Shown: positions 7,603 to 15,351, counted from the stretch's first letter. The stretch: 17,920 nucleotides of DNA from an uncultured Mailhella sp. (GCA_910579055.1 CAJTSU010000066.1:1-17920); one strand, 5' to 3'. The notes: generated by a model not told the origin, from the letters alone. Translations and numbers: made by a program.

Positions 7603-8391
7603 TCAGAGCGATAAAGCGGCAAGCTCCATCTTGCCCCATATGCCTATCCGTCCTGCACATTGTACAAAGACGCCCTCAATTCCCTTGTCCTGATCCCGTT
7701 CCGCCTGACGCAGAACAAGGGGAACGGAATCTCCGGACTTCAGCATGTTCCCGTAGGCTGTGGCGGCGGCGTCAGCAAGGGCTGCATTTTTGGCTCGTAC
7801 CGTGGCCAGATCTCCCTGCCCGAAACTGAGAGAATGACCGATGAGTCCTGAGGAGGAACAAAGCGCCAGGGGCATATCGGCCGCCGCAAGCCGGAGGCCG
7901 ATATGCCCCTGGGTTTCCGGGTTTGGCAAGAGCGCGGCCACACGTTCTGTTTCGGATATCAGAAACACATCGCCGCCGTTTTCCACAATGACATCACCTG
8001 GCAGGCTGTTTTTCAACAACAGGCCGTGCGCGTATTCCGCCACATCCTGCGCGACGGCTCCGGCTACGGATGCAAAGGGGCCGACATTCATACGAGCGGC
8101 AGCGGCATACATGGCGCGAACCAGAGCAGGAGCCCGCACCGGAAGAGGGAGAGGAAGCAAGCTGTCGCGAAATTCGGGGTGGAGCGTTATCCACAACGTC
8201 AGCTCGCCACGCAGGGAAGCGACGCGCGCCATGAGCTCGTCGCGCATTGTTACCGTATCCGCCTGTGCAGAGAGGACAATGCGCAGATCTGTTTCTTCAA
8301 GTATAACTTGAAGAATTTGTTCATTCTTGCAAAACGCTTTTTCTCGTCGATAGGTTCGGAACGGGCTGGAGTGCGGGTGACGGGAAGGCAT
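7603..8391 (-). CDS. UPF0280 family protein (ApbE-like)
   Basis: This 262-residue protein matches the UPF0280 family, distant relatives of the ApbE flavin transferases with no settled function. Features in order: FRTYRREKAF near the N-terminus, then EETDLRIVLSA, ARMNVGPFASVAGAVAQ, the diagnostic VIVENGGDVF, SSSGLIGHSLSFG, ALADAAATAYGN and a final IGIWGKMEL. The family usually reads TSSGTVGHSLSFG and GPMAAVAG, so a few otherwise conserved residues differ. The start ATG 8391 has GAGGAA 5 bases upstream; longer starts at 8424 and 8529 have no ribosome site and extend into the leader of the divergent gene. It stands alone on the minus strand. A metal- or flavin-related role is only inferred from the fold. 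Confidence 0.85.
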   Translation of the reverse strand: MPSRHPHSSPFRTYRREKAFCKNEQILQVILEETDLRIVLSAQADTVTMRDELMARVASLRGELTLWITLHPEFRDSLLPLPLPVRAPALVRAMYAAAARMNVGPFASVAGAVAQDVAEYAHGLLLKNSLPGDVIVENGGDVFLISETERVAALLPNPETQGHIGLRLAAADMPLALCSSSGLIGHSLSFGQGDLATVRAKNAALADAAATAYGNMLKSGDSVPLVLRQAERDQDKGIEGVFVQCAGRIGIWGKMELAALSL

Positions 8392-8508
8392 GTTATTCCT
8401 CACGGTAGCGTGCGGGCGCGACATTGCGAAGTCTGTCCGGGTTCGGAGAACCTTTACAAAGACAGACATTCCTTTTAAAAGCTTGGGCTGGCCGAGGAGT
8501 ATTCTGAT

Positions 8509-9360
8509 ATGGGCAGACATTTTTTGCAATTGCGGGATCAGGGATGCCAGGGTGCGTGGGAGATATTTTTCCGCGCCCGCGAATTACGTCAGCTTGCGGA
8601 ACGTCCGCGGTCTGACGGGGACGCAAAAGTTTCCGTTGCAGTGTGGAGTACGCGGGAACATGACACTTTGACGGGCGAGTGGCGGCAAAGCATCGCTTTG
8701 GCGGGCTGTACGCAGAAGGATGACCTGTCCCAGGCGGATATCATTGTGGGAGACGGGCTTTCTCGGGAAAAACTTTTGGCGTTTTCCAGCGGGGAGCGGG
8801 GGGCATCTCTCGTCAATGGTGGGAATGAAACGGCGTCTCCCTGCCGCGTATTAGGGGATTTGCTCGCGCTGGTGCGGCATTTCGGGCATGATGCGGACAG
8901 GCTGGATACCATGCGGATCTGCTGGATCGGTAATGCCGCAGGCGAGTTTGCCGGATTGGCCGATTCATGGCTGGAATCCTGCCTTTGTTTCCGGCACGAG
9001 TTGTTTTTCAGTTTCCCCCCCGGCGGAGAACCTCATTCCGAACCTCTCGACTTTGCCATGAATGCGGGCGGGAAGATTTTTCTTTCCCATGATCCCGCGT
9101 TGGTAGTCGGAGGCGCGCACGGTCTTGTTGCCGTGCCCTGGCTTGCCGGTCAATCTTCGTTGAGTCCCCGACATCCCCTGCTGGTGGACGACACACTGCG
9201 CAAAGCCGCCTGTAGTGAACTTGGCGAGGCGCTTTTCTTTTCTTTCCTGCCCGATACCGCTTCTTCCGCCTGGGAAGAAGAACGTCGGGCCTGTCTTATT
9301 GCTTGTCAGGCGGCGGTTCTGGAACACATGGCCGCTCTGCGCAAACATAACGCGGCCTGA
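8509..9360 (+). CDS. Degenerate ornithine carbamoyltransferase-like protein, probably non-catalytic
   Basis: This 283-residue protein aligns along its whole length with ornithine carbamoyltransferase (ArgF) of the Desulfovibrio type as I remember it. The N-terminus GRHFLQLRDQGCQGAWEIF, the central VNGGNETASPCRVLGDLLAL and ICWIGN, and ELFFSFPPGGEP with KIFLSHDP all fall in order. The binding motifs are altered. The carbamoyl-phosphate STRTR is STREH (47-51) and about 20 following residues are missing. HPCQ is SPCR (110-113). The DxWxSMG loop is replaced around VPWLAGQS (209-216). HCLP is SFLP (245-248). Carbamoyl transfer is therefore unlikely. ATG 8509 has GAGGAG about 10 bases upstream. It lies 19 bases before argG, where argF is expected, and the frame is fully open. 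A regulatory or scaffolding role is possible; slow decay of argF is the alternative. Confidence 0.8.
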   Translation: MGRHFLQLRDQGCQGAWEIFFRARELRQLAERPRSDGDAKVSVAVWSTREHDTLTGEWRQSIALAGCTQKDDLSQADIIVGDGLSREKLLAFSSGERGASLVNGGNETASPCRVLGDLLALVRHFGHDADRLDTMRICWIGNAAGEFAGLADSWLESCLCFRHELFFSFPPGGEPHSEPLDFAMNAGGKIFLSHDPALVVGGAHGLVAVPWLAGQSSLSPRHPLLVDDTLRKAACSELGEALFFSFLPDTASSAWEEERRACLIACQAAVLEHMAALRKHNAA

Positions 9361-9379
9361 AGCCGCAGTGAGGAACATC

Positions 9380-10588
9380 ATGGCAAAAATAAAAAAGGTT
9401 GTGCTGGCCTATTCCGGTGGTCTGGACACGTCCGTCATTCTCAAATGGCTCATGGTCGAGCATGGATATGAAGTGGTTACCGTGACCGCTGATCTCGGGC
9501 AGGAAGACGACCTTGACGGTGTTGAACCCAAGGCCCGGAAAACCGGCGCTTCCAAGGTCTATATTGAAGACCTGCGCGAGGAGTTCGCAAGGGATTATAT
9601 CTACCCCATGATGCGCGCCGGGGCGATTTATGAAGGCCGTTATCTGATGGGCACTTCCATTGCTCGCCCGCTTATCGCCAAACGCCTTGTGGAGATTGCC
9701 AAGGCCGAAGGCGCGCAGGCCATTGCGCACGGAGCGACAGGCAAGGGGAATGATCAGGTGCGCTTTGAGCTGGCCATTAATGCTCTGGCCCCCGAACTCA
9801 CGGTGATTGCTCCGTGGCGGGAATGGGATCTCATGTCCCGCACAGCACTGACGGAATTTGCGGAAAAGCACGACATTGCGGTGAGTTCTTCCAACAAGCA
9901 CTATAGCATGGATCGTAATATGCTGCATTGCAGTTTTGAAGGCGGAGAACTGGAAGATCCGTGGGAAGAACCCGGCCCGGAAAGCTATATCATGGCTGTG
10001 CCGGTGGAAAAAGCCCCTGATGAACCGGAATATATCACCATTGATTTTGAAAAGGGCGATGCCGTCGCACTGAACGGCAAGCGACTCAGCCCCATGGAAA
10101 TGGTGATGGAACTCAACAAGATTGCGGGCAAACACGGAATCGGACGCCTGGATATGGTGGAAAACCGCTTTGTGGGTATGAAATCCCGCGGCGTGTATGA
10201 AACTCCCGGCGGTACCGTACTGCATGTGGCGCATCAGGATCTTGAAGGCATCTGCCTGGATCGGGAAGCCCTTGCCGTGCGCGACACGCTCATGCCCCGT
10301 TACGCCGCCGCTGTGTATAACGGTTTCTGGTTTTCTCCCGAACGTGAAGCCATGCAGGCGCTTATCGACAAATCTCAGGAGGGAGTTACCGGCAGCGTGC
10401 GCCTGAAGCTGTACAAAGGCACGGCTTGGCCTGTTGGCCGTTATTCTCCGCACAGCCTGTACTGTCACGATCTGGCGACCTTTGAAGAGTGCGCCACCTA
10501 TGACCACAAAGACGCTGCGGGCTTTATCCGCCTCCAGGGCTTGCGCACCCGGGGCTATGCCGACCGCGTGAAGCGCTTTCATCAGTAA
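9380..10588 (+). CDS. argG: Argininosuccinate synthase
   Basis: ArgG joins citrulline and aspartate with ATP to form argininosuccinate, the penultimate step of arginine synthesis, in the cytoplasm. The 402 residues are the normal length. The ATP pyrophosphatase loop is AYSGGLDTSV (10-19), followed by IAHGATGKGNDQVRFE, VIAPWREW, SFEGGELEDPW, and the later VENRFVGMKSRGVYETPGG that binds citrulline and aspartate. The start ATG 9380 is preceded by GAGGA at 9370-9374; the frame is open upstream to 9215 but that part overlaps the carbamoyltransferase-like gene and is not conserved. It follows that gene by 19 bases and is separated from argH by a 304-base repeat region, which is unusual within an arg operon. 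Confidence 0.97.
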   Translation: MAKIKKVVLAYSGGLDTSVILKWLMVEHGYEVVTVTADLGQEDDLDGVEPKARKTGASKVYIEDLREEFARDYIYPMMRAGAIYEGRYLMGTSIARPLIAKRLVEIAKAEGAQAIAHGATGKGNDQVRFELAINALAPELTVIAPWREWDLMSRTALTEFAEKHDIAVSSSNKHYSMDRNMLHCSFEGGELEDPWEEPGPESYIMAVPVEKAPDEPEYITIDFEKGDAVALNGKRLSPMEMVMELNKIAGKHGIGRLDMVENRFVGMKSRGVYETPGGTVLHVAHQDLEGICLDREALAVRDTLMPRYAAAVYNGFWFSPEREAMQALIDKSQEGVTGSVRLKLYKGTAWPVGRYSPHSLYCHDLATFEECATYDHKDAAGFIRLQGLRTRGYADRVKRFHQ

Positions 10589-10661
10589 ATCAATACATTC
10601 TTGAGGGGGTACACCCCAAAAGGAATTCCCCCGGCAAGGGGTATCGCGCCGCCGTAAAAGC

Positions 10662-10728
10662 TTCATCAAAAATTCCTTTATGGTTTGCAACCTCGCCCCT
10701 TCAGGGGAAAAGCGAACTTGACAAAACG
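10662..10728 (+). repeat. Intergenic repeat module 1, copy A
   Basis: This stretch matches the reverse complement of 15365-15432 at roughly 85-90% by eye, starting with TTCATCAAAAATTCC and ending GAACTTGACAAAAC. Both copies keep a small CCCCTTCAGGG hairpin core. Read on the minus strand it contains AAAGGAATTTTTGATGAA, that is, a Shine-Dalgarno-like AAGGA followed by an ATG, but no supported gene follows on that strand. Confidence 0.8.
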
Positions 10729-10750
10729 GCAAAGCCGATGAAATCCTTAT

Positions 10751-10772
10751 CCCCTCCCCGAAAGGGGAGGGG
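10751..10772. repeat. Perfect 9-bp hairpin with GAAA tetraloop
   Basis: CCCCTCCCC (10751-10759) pairs perfectly with GGGGAGGGG (10764-10772) around GAAA. GNRA loops make RNA hairpins very stable. No T-run follows on either strand, so it more likely stabilises or pauses the argG-argH transcript, or belongs to the adjoining repeat, than terminates transcription. Confidence 0.75.
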
Positions 10773-10845
10773 CAATCCGCAGGCCCCTTATCCATTCGAC
10801 AGCGGAGTCAGCCGTCGAGATGGATTGACTGTGGATTGGAACACT
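10773..10845. repeat. Palindromic intergenic repeat, module 2 copy 2
   Basis: CAATCCGCA (10773-10781) and TGTGGATTG (10830-10838) form the inverted ends, with one mismatch compared with the perfect ends of the 1950-2013 copy. The interior aligns with that copy over about 70 bases at roughly 70%. A partial internal duplication, TGGATTGACTGTGGATTG, is seen at the right end. Confidence 0.7.
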
Positions 10846-10892
10846 TTTTCACTCAGCCTGGCGGAGTACGCACTTCGCGCGAGGAACAGCAC

Positions 10893-12290
10893 ATGTCCGA
10901 CAAACCTTGGGGCGGCCGGTTTAAGGAGCGTACCAGCGGAGCGGTGGAAGCCTATACCGAATCCATTTCTTTCGACGGCGAACTTTATGCCCAGGATATC
11001 GCCGGTTCCCAAGCCCATGCAGCCATGCTTGGCAGGCAGGGTGTGATCACCTCAGAGGAGGCGAAACAGCTTGTCGCCGGACTGGATCAGGTGCGCGCCG
11101 AAATTGAGGCGGGAACCTTTCCCTGGCGGCAGGAACTGGAAGATGTGCATATGAATATCGAGACGCGCCTGACGGAAATCGTGGGTGATGTCGGAAAAAA
11201 GCTGCACACCGGCCGTAGCCGCAATGACCAGGTTTGTCTGGATTTCCGACTCTATGTCTCTGACAGCCTGCGCCGCTGGATGCTCCTAGCACGCAAGCTG
11301 TGCGGCGTGTATATCGAACAGGCGCGGGCACATGCCGATGTGTTGCTGCCGGGCTGCACGCATATGCAGCCCGCCCAGCCGGTTAGTCTGGCGCATCACC
11401 TGCTGGCGTATGCCTGGATGTTCAGACGGGACGTCGAGCGCATGGGCGACTGCGAAAAACGCGTCCGGATCAGCCCGCTGGGCGCGGCGGCTCTTGCGGG
11501 AACCACATATCCGTTGGATCCTTCCTTTGTGGCGGGAGAACTGGGCATGTATGGAACCTTTTCCAACAGTATGGACGCTGTAGCCGATCGGGATTTCGCC
11601 CTTGAAGCCCTGTTTTGCGGCACTGTGACCATGATGCATCTTTCCCGCTTCTGTGAAGAACTCATTTGGTGGGCGAATCCCCAGTTTGGTTTTGTCACTC
11701 TTTCCGACGCCCACTCCACTGGTTCGTCAATCATGCCGCAAAAAAAGAATCCCGATGTGGCTGAAATTATGCGCGGCAAGACCGGGCGGGCGTATGGCAA
11801 CCTCATTAACCTGCTGACGACGCTCAAAGGGATTCCGCTGACCTACAATCGAGACTTGCAGGAAGACAAGATTCCATTCCTGGATACCAACAAGACTGTA
11901 CGAGATTCTCTTGCGCTCATGGCGGATATGCTGGGAGCTACGAGCTTTAATGCTGCGCGGATGCGCCGGGCGCTCAGTGCGGGCTTCCTGAATGCAACGG
12001 AACTGGCCGATTATCTCGCCATGCGGGGTATGCCCTTCCGTGAAGCTCATCATATTACTGGGCGGGCCGTGGCCATGGCCGAAGAACAGGGGGTGGGGCT
12101 GGAAGAGCTTTCGCTTGAAGCTCTACGCTCTCTGTCGCCGTTGATCAGTGAAGACGTCTACGCTGTGCTGAATTATGATACTGCTGTGCGCCGCCGTAAT
12201 ATGCCGGGAGGTACCGGGCCGGACTCCGTGCGCGCTCAGATGGAGGCGTTGGAACGTTGGCTGTCCGTGCCTCTGGCGTGGGAGGTTTAG
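10893..12290 (+). CDS. argH: Argininosuccinate lyase
   Basis: ArgH splits argininosuccinate into arginine and fumarate. The 465 residues fit the family (about 457-470). Landmarks are KPWGGRFKE at the N-terminus, DVHMNIETRLTE, KLHTGRSRNDQV, the catalytic-histidine block GCTHMQPAQPVSLAHHLLAY, and the superfamily signature GSSIMPQKKNPDVAEIMRGK with its catalytic serine. ATG 10893 has GAGGA at 10881-10885; the frame is open upstream to 10836 but that part lies in repeat sequence. The stop TAG (12288-12290) overlaps the GTG of the next gene by one base, which suggests translational coupling. Confidence 0.97.
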   Translation: MSDKPWGGRFKERTSGAVEAYTESISFDGELYAQDIAGSQAHAAMLGRQGVITSEEAKQLVAGLDQVRAEIEAGTFPWRQELEDVHMNIETRLTEIVGDVGKKLHTGRSRNDQVCLDFRLYVSDSLRRWMLLARKLCGVYIEQARAHADVLLPGCTHMQPAQPVSLAHHLLAYAWMFRRDVERMGDCEKRVRISPLGAAALAGTTYPLDPSFVAGELGMYGTFSNSMDAVADRDFALEALFCGTVTMMHLSRFCEELIWWANPQFGFVTLSDAHSTGSSIMPQKKNPDVAEIMRGKTGRAYGNLINLLTTLKGIPLTYNRDLQEDKIPFLDTNKTVRDSLALMADMLGATSFNAARMRRALSAGFLNATELADYLAMRGMPFREAHHITGRAVAMAEEQGVGLEELSLEALRSLSPLISEDVYAVLNYDTAVRRRNMPGGTGPDSVRAQMEALERWLSVPLAWEV

Positions 12291-12775
12291 TGCGCGCTAT
12301 ACGCCTTTATATTGCCAGTTCGTTCAGAAATCTGCATGCTGTGCGCCTGTTCGGCCGTGCGTTGAATACTTCGGATTTCGAACTTCTGGACTGGACGGCC
12401 AAGGCCAAGCCGCCCGAGGGGCTTACTCCTGCGGAACGGCGGATGTGGATGGATGCCGACCACGGCGGCGAGGTGTTCGCCTTTTGTGAAGAGGCGTGCC
12501 GGAATGCGGATATTATCGTCTACCTTGGTTCTTCAGGGCAAGATGCCGGAGTGGAAGTGGGGATTGCCCGTGGATGTGGCGTGCCTGTTCTGGGCGTTCG
12601 TGGCCCGTTGGAAGCTCCGGGGCTCATGCTGTACGGCGCAGGTAGTATTTGGGTGGAACATGTTGAAGAAGCCCTGAATCTGTTGCAAAGTGCCGCACGT
12701 GAGCGTGAAAAACAGGCTGGAGGAACTGCGGCCTCCGATATATTGCTGAAACTGTACCGCAAACGCCATACTTGA
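12290..12775 (+). CDS. Nucleoside 2-deoxyribosyltransferase-like protein
   Basis: This 161-residue protein has the fold pattern of nucleoside 2-deoxyribosyltransferases. It opens with a strand IRLYIASSFRN (4-14), continues with DWTAKAKPPEGL, then ADIIVYLGSSGQDAGVEVGI (73-92) and GVPVLGVRGPL. In the family an aspartate and a catalytic glutamate lie in a DxGxExG arrangement, matched here by Asp85 and Glu89. The likely start is GTG 12290, with GGAGG at 12281-12285, overlapping the argH TAG by one base; in-frame TTG 12257 lies inside argH. The true substrate is unknown: relatives include nucleotide-salvage enzymes and uncharacterised proteins. Coupling to argH gives no obvious functional link to arginine. 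A weak hairpin lies about 45 bases downstream. Confidence 0.65.
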   Translation: MRAIRLYIASSFRNLHAVRLFGRALNTSDFELLDWTAKAKPPEGLTPAERRMWMDADHGGEVFAFCEEACRNADIIVYLGSSGQDAGVEVGIARGCGVPVLGVRGPLEAPGLMLYGAGSIWVEHVEEALNLLQSAAREREKQAGGTAASDILLKLYRKRHT

Positions 12776-12817
12776 GTATTCTAAGTTATTGGGGGACGCT
12801 GTTTTTTGCGGATCCTG

Positions 12818-12839
12818 ACAGGGGCATCATGCCCCCTGT
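12818..12839 (+). terminator. Hairpin after the arg cluster, weak terminator candidate
   Basis: ACAGGGGCA (12818-12826) pairs with TGCCCCCTGT (12830-12839) with one bulged C. No T-run follows, so intrinsic termination would be inefficient. It is the only strong structure in the 232-base gap (12776-13007) between the arg cluster and the next gene; the rest of that gap shows only AT-rich inverted repeats such as TCAATAT (12955-12961)/ATATTGA (12973-12979). Confidence 0.35.
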
Positions 12840-13007
12840 TCCCGCATTATCGGATATATATGCAATACTCAATTGCGAGGCCGGGCAGTCGCAATTCATG
12901 TGCGGGGTGGAGCTCCGGCAGAGGCGTGAAATTTGTGGGCCGGAACATACTGTCTCAATATGCACAATTTCAATATTGAACTGCTCTAAACAGACCGGGA
13001 GAACGCC

Positions 13008-13268
13008 ATGACTGTCAAGAAAAAAACTGCCCCGGCCACTTTTGACGAGACGCGGGAGTGGTTGTTCAAGCGCGTGGCAAGCGCGCCTCGTCCCCTGCCT
13101 TCCGGGCGTTTTCCGGTTATTCTTGAGGAAGCCGTAAGGGAAGGCTTCAGCCGGGAGATTTTGCTGAACGCTCTTGATATGTGGCTGAATTATGGCTATT
13201 GCCGCATCATTGACCCCATCGCGCAGGATATCGAACTGACGGAAGAGGGAATGCGCTACTTCTACTGA
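13008..13268 (+). CDS. Small protein of unknown function (86 aa)
   Basis: I do not recognise a family. The protein is soluble, with a basic N-terminus (MTVKKK), then predicted helices (FDETREWLFKRVA, FPVILEEAVREGFSREILLNALDMWL) and a C-terminal ELTEEGMRYFY. The pattern of helices ending in a hinge like YGYCRI with a terminal LTEEG resembles a winged-helix arrangement, but this is only an impression. ATG 13008 has GGGAG at 12998-13002. Its stop is 17 bases before cls, so the two are probably co-transcribed. Clear ribosome site, operon spacing and codon use like the neighbours support a real gene. Confidence 0.7.
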   Translation: MTVKKKTAPATFDETREWLFKRVASAPRPLPSGRFPVILEEAVREGFSREILLNALDMWLNYGYCRIIDPIAQDIELTEEGMRYFY

Positions 13269-13285
13269 TAATCGGAGCGAGGCGC

Positions 13286-14764
13286 ATGCTGGAATACCTT
13301 GTTTCTTTGCCCTGGCGGTGGATAATCCCCATTTTTTTCGCCGTTGGATATACGATCGCCGCCGCCGCGCTGGTTCATGCGCTGCTCAAGGCCAGACGTC
13401 CTCAATCTGCGCTCGGCTGGGCGGCAGCTGTTGTTTCGCTTCCGTTTATAGGATCATTGGCTTATTTCTTGTTTGGAATCAGTCGTGTAGACAGCCGGGC
13501 TGCAAGTTTGATGAGCGATCGGGCGGCCCGACGCCTTAAATTCCTTTCCGAAAATGCCGACCTGTGGAAAAATGAGGTATTTGAAACTCCATCGATTGAT
13601 CCGGTGCATGAGCCGATCGCCCGGGTAGGAGAGGGGAAGCGGAGTTCTCTGCCGTTACTTGGCGGCAACAACGTTCGCCCCTTGTTCAATGGGGATGAAG
13701 CATACCCTGTAATGTTGGAGTCCATACGCCGGGCAAAGCGGGAAATCTTCCTCTGTACCTATATCTTTGAAGGCAAGCTGGCCGGGGAAGTTTTTGCGCA
13801 AGCTCTGACTTCCGCTGTTGAGCGGGGTGTGGATGTCCGAGTGTTGCTGGACGGCATGGGATCCTTTTTTTCCCCCGCCTGGAGCCAACTGCGCAAAGGA
13901 GGGGTGAAGGTGGAAGCCTTTCTTCCTCCCCATCTTTTTCCTCCCACTTTTTCGATCAATCTGCGTAACCACCGCAAGGTGTTGGTTTGTGATGGTACGG
14001 CATTTACCGGCGGCATGAATATCGGTGACGGCAATCTGCATGACGCGCAATTGTATGAAAGATTTGGAGCGCGACGGTTCAGGCAGATTCAGGATGTGCA
14101 TTTTTTATGCACAGGACCGGTGGCAGGGCTCCTTCGTGAAGCTTTTTTGATGGACTGGGCCTTTGCTACCGGGCAGGATGACACCGGAGCGCTTCTGTTG
14201 CCGCCTCCGGCGGGAGACATGGACACGCGCATTGTGATGGATGGCCCCGGTACGCCCAGCGATGCCATGCAGAATCTGCTGTGCGGGGTCGTCAGTTGCG
14301 CGAAACTGCGAGTGACGGTTTTCACCCCCTATTTTCTCCCTACGAGGGAACTTTTCAGCGCCTTCACTAGCGCGGCGGGGAGAGGTGTTGATGTGCGTGT
14401 GTTCCTGCCGGAGAAACTGGATCATGCCTATGTCGGATGGGCGGGAGAAAGAACTCTGCCCCTCCTTCTGGACAGCGGTGTACGCGTTTTTCGGCAACCA
14501 CCTCCTTTTGCACACACCAAACTGTTTTTAATTGACGGTAACTATGTATGCATGGGATCGACGAATCTTGATCCGCGCAGCCTCAGTCTGAATTTTGAAC
14601 TCAATGTTGAAGTGTTCTCCCGCGAGTTATGCGCGCAACTGGAGGAGTATGCGGATGCCATTCTCGCGAAATCCCGTGAAGTGACGCTGGAAGAACTGTC
14701 GCATCTGTCACTGCCGCGCCAGTTGCGCAATGCGGCGGCCTGGATTTTCAGCCCTTACCTGTGA
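13286..14764 (+). CDS. cls: Cardiolipin synthase (phospholipase D type)
   Basis: This 492-residue membrane enzyme most likely condenses phosphatidylglycerol molecules into cardiolipin. Two N-terminal hydrophobic segments (about residues 10-32 and 43-64) anchor it in the inner membrane. Two PLD active-site motifs follow: NHRKVLVCD with His229, Lys231, Asp236 and the trailing GGMNIGDG, and AHTKLFLID with His410, Lys412, Asp417 and the trailing GSTNLDPRSL. The second domain ends with the usual FELNVEVFS. Length and domain order match bacterial ClsA-type proteins. ATG 13286 lies 17 bases after the small gene with GGAGCGAGG upstream. Confidence 0.93.
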   Translation: MLEYLVSLPWRWIIPIFFAVGYTIAAAALVHALLKARRPQSALGWAAAVVSLPFIGSLAYFLFGISRVDSRAASLMSDRAARRLKFLSENADLWKNEVFETPSIDPVHEPIARVGEGKRSSLPLLGGNNVRPLFNGDEAYPVMLESIRRAKREIFLCTYIFEGKLAGEVFAQALTSAVERGVDVRVLLDGMGSFFSPAWSQLRKGGVKVEAFLPPHLFPPTFSINLRNHRKVLVCDGTAFTGGMNIGDGNLHDAQLYERFGARRFRQIQDVHFLCTGPVAGLLREAFLMDWAFATGQDDTGALLLPPPAGDMDTRIVMDGPGTPSDAMQNLLCGVVSCAKLRVTVFTPYFLPTRELFSAFTSAAGRGVDVRVFLPEKLDHAYVGWAGERTLPLLLDSGVRVFRQPPPFAHTKLFLIDGNYVCMGSTNLDPRSLSLNFELNVEVFSRELCAQLEEYADAILAKSREVTLEELSHLSLPRQLRNAAAWIFSPYL

Positions 14765-14809
14765 GCGCGGCGCATATGCGTCGAGCTTGCCCTGATCCTC
14801 TCAATCATG

Positions 14810-14828
14810 CACAATGTTATCAATTGTG
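14810..14828. promoter_or_regulatory. Inverted repeat abutting the ribosome site of the hydrogenase protease gene
   Basis: CACAAT (14810-14815) and ATTGTG (14823-14828) are separated by 7 bases; the right arm runs directly into GAGGAA (14828-14833), the Shine-Dalgarno. The form resembles a redox- or CRP/FNR-type operator half-site pair, or a small RNA hairpin hiding the ribosome site. The regulator is not identified. Confidence 0.3.
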
Positions 14829-14836
14829 AGGAAGTC

Positions 14837-15331
14837 ATGAAAAATATTCTTGTGCTTGGCATCGGAAACCTGCTCTTGACCGATGACGGTGTCGGGGTTC
14901 ACGCCGTGCATCAATTACTCAAGGAAGAATGGCCGGAGTGCGTGAAGTTGTTGGATGCGGGCACGTTCACCCAGGATGTATTCTATCTGTTTGAAGGTTA
15001 TGAAGAATTGATCATTCTGGATATCGTTCACGCAGGCAAGGAACCTGGTTCCCTGTACCGTCTCAGTGAAGAGCAACTGGTGCATAAGGAAAGCCGCAGG
15101 CTTTCCATTCATGATATTGATCTTCTTGATTCGTTGGACATGGCAGAAAAGTTGCACGGCAAGAGGCCGCGCCTTACCATTATCGGTATGGAGCCGCAGG
15201 ATTTTACCTCGTGGAGCATGGAACTTTCCCCTGCAGCTCAGGAAAAATTTCCCGCCTTTCTTGAACTGGCGAGGCAGGAGATCCACAACTGCATGGAGTC
15301 TGCCTTCGTTGCGCAGTACGACCCGCAATAA
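14837..15331 (+). CDS. [NiFe]-hydrogenase maturation protease (M52 family)
   Basis: Proteases of this family (HyaD/HybD/HynC) clip the C-terminus of the hydrogenase large subunit after nickel insertion. The 164-residue protein aligns with HybD throughout. It starts LVLGIGNLLLTDDGVG, and the three nickel-binding positions of HybD (Glu16, Asp62, His93) correspond to Asp17, Asp62 and His92, so the first ligand is Asp rather than Glu, which also occurs in relatives. GMEPQDFTSWSMELSP matches the later conserved strand. ATG 14837 has GAGGA at 14828-14832; the extended start at 14807 overlaps the inverted repeat. No hydrogenase structural gene is in the window, so the substrate is encoded elsewhere. 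Confidence 0.88.
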   Translation: MKNILVLGIGNLLLTDDGVGVHAVHQLLKEEWPECVKLLDAGTFTQDVFYLFEGYEELIILDIVHAGKEPGSLYRLSEEQLVHKESRRLSIHDIDLLDSLDMAEKLHGKRPRLTIIGMEPQDFTSWSMELSPAAQEKFPAFLELARQEIHNCMESAFVAQYDPQ

Positions 15332-15351
15332 CCGGCAGGGCTTGTATGGCT

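Larger units (their letters stand above)
10589..10892. other. 304-base repeat-rich gap between argG and argH
   Basis: No gene is supported here. In order it holds two short GC hairpins (GGGG 10605-10608 with CCCC 10614-10617; CCCC 10628-10631 with GGGG 10638-10641), repeat module 1 (10662-10728, also at 15365-15432), a 9-base-pair hairpin with a GAAA loop (10751-10772), and repeat module 2 (10773-10845, also at 1947-2022). None of the hairpins is followed by a T-run, so none is a normal intrinsic terminator. The argH ribosome site GAGGA is at 10881-10885. Confidence 0.7.

Noticed and set aside
6612..7622. 336-codon open frame opposite nadB
   Set aside because: Composition and position are those of an antisense shadow of nadB; no motif is seen.
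9296..10795. 499-codon open frame on the minus strand
   Set aside because: It lies opposite argG, which is unmistakable. The antisense frame is a by-product of codon bias. Its internal ATG at the module 1 repeat has a Shine-Dalgarno-like AAGGA but leads into non-conserved sequence.
12772..13011. 79-codon frame starting with TTG after the deoxyribosyltransferase-like gene
   Set aside because: TTG start without a ribosome site, it passes through the hairpin at 12818-12839, overlaps the next ATG and has no family character.
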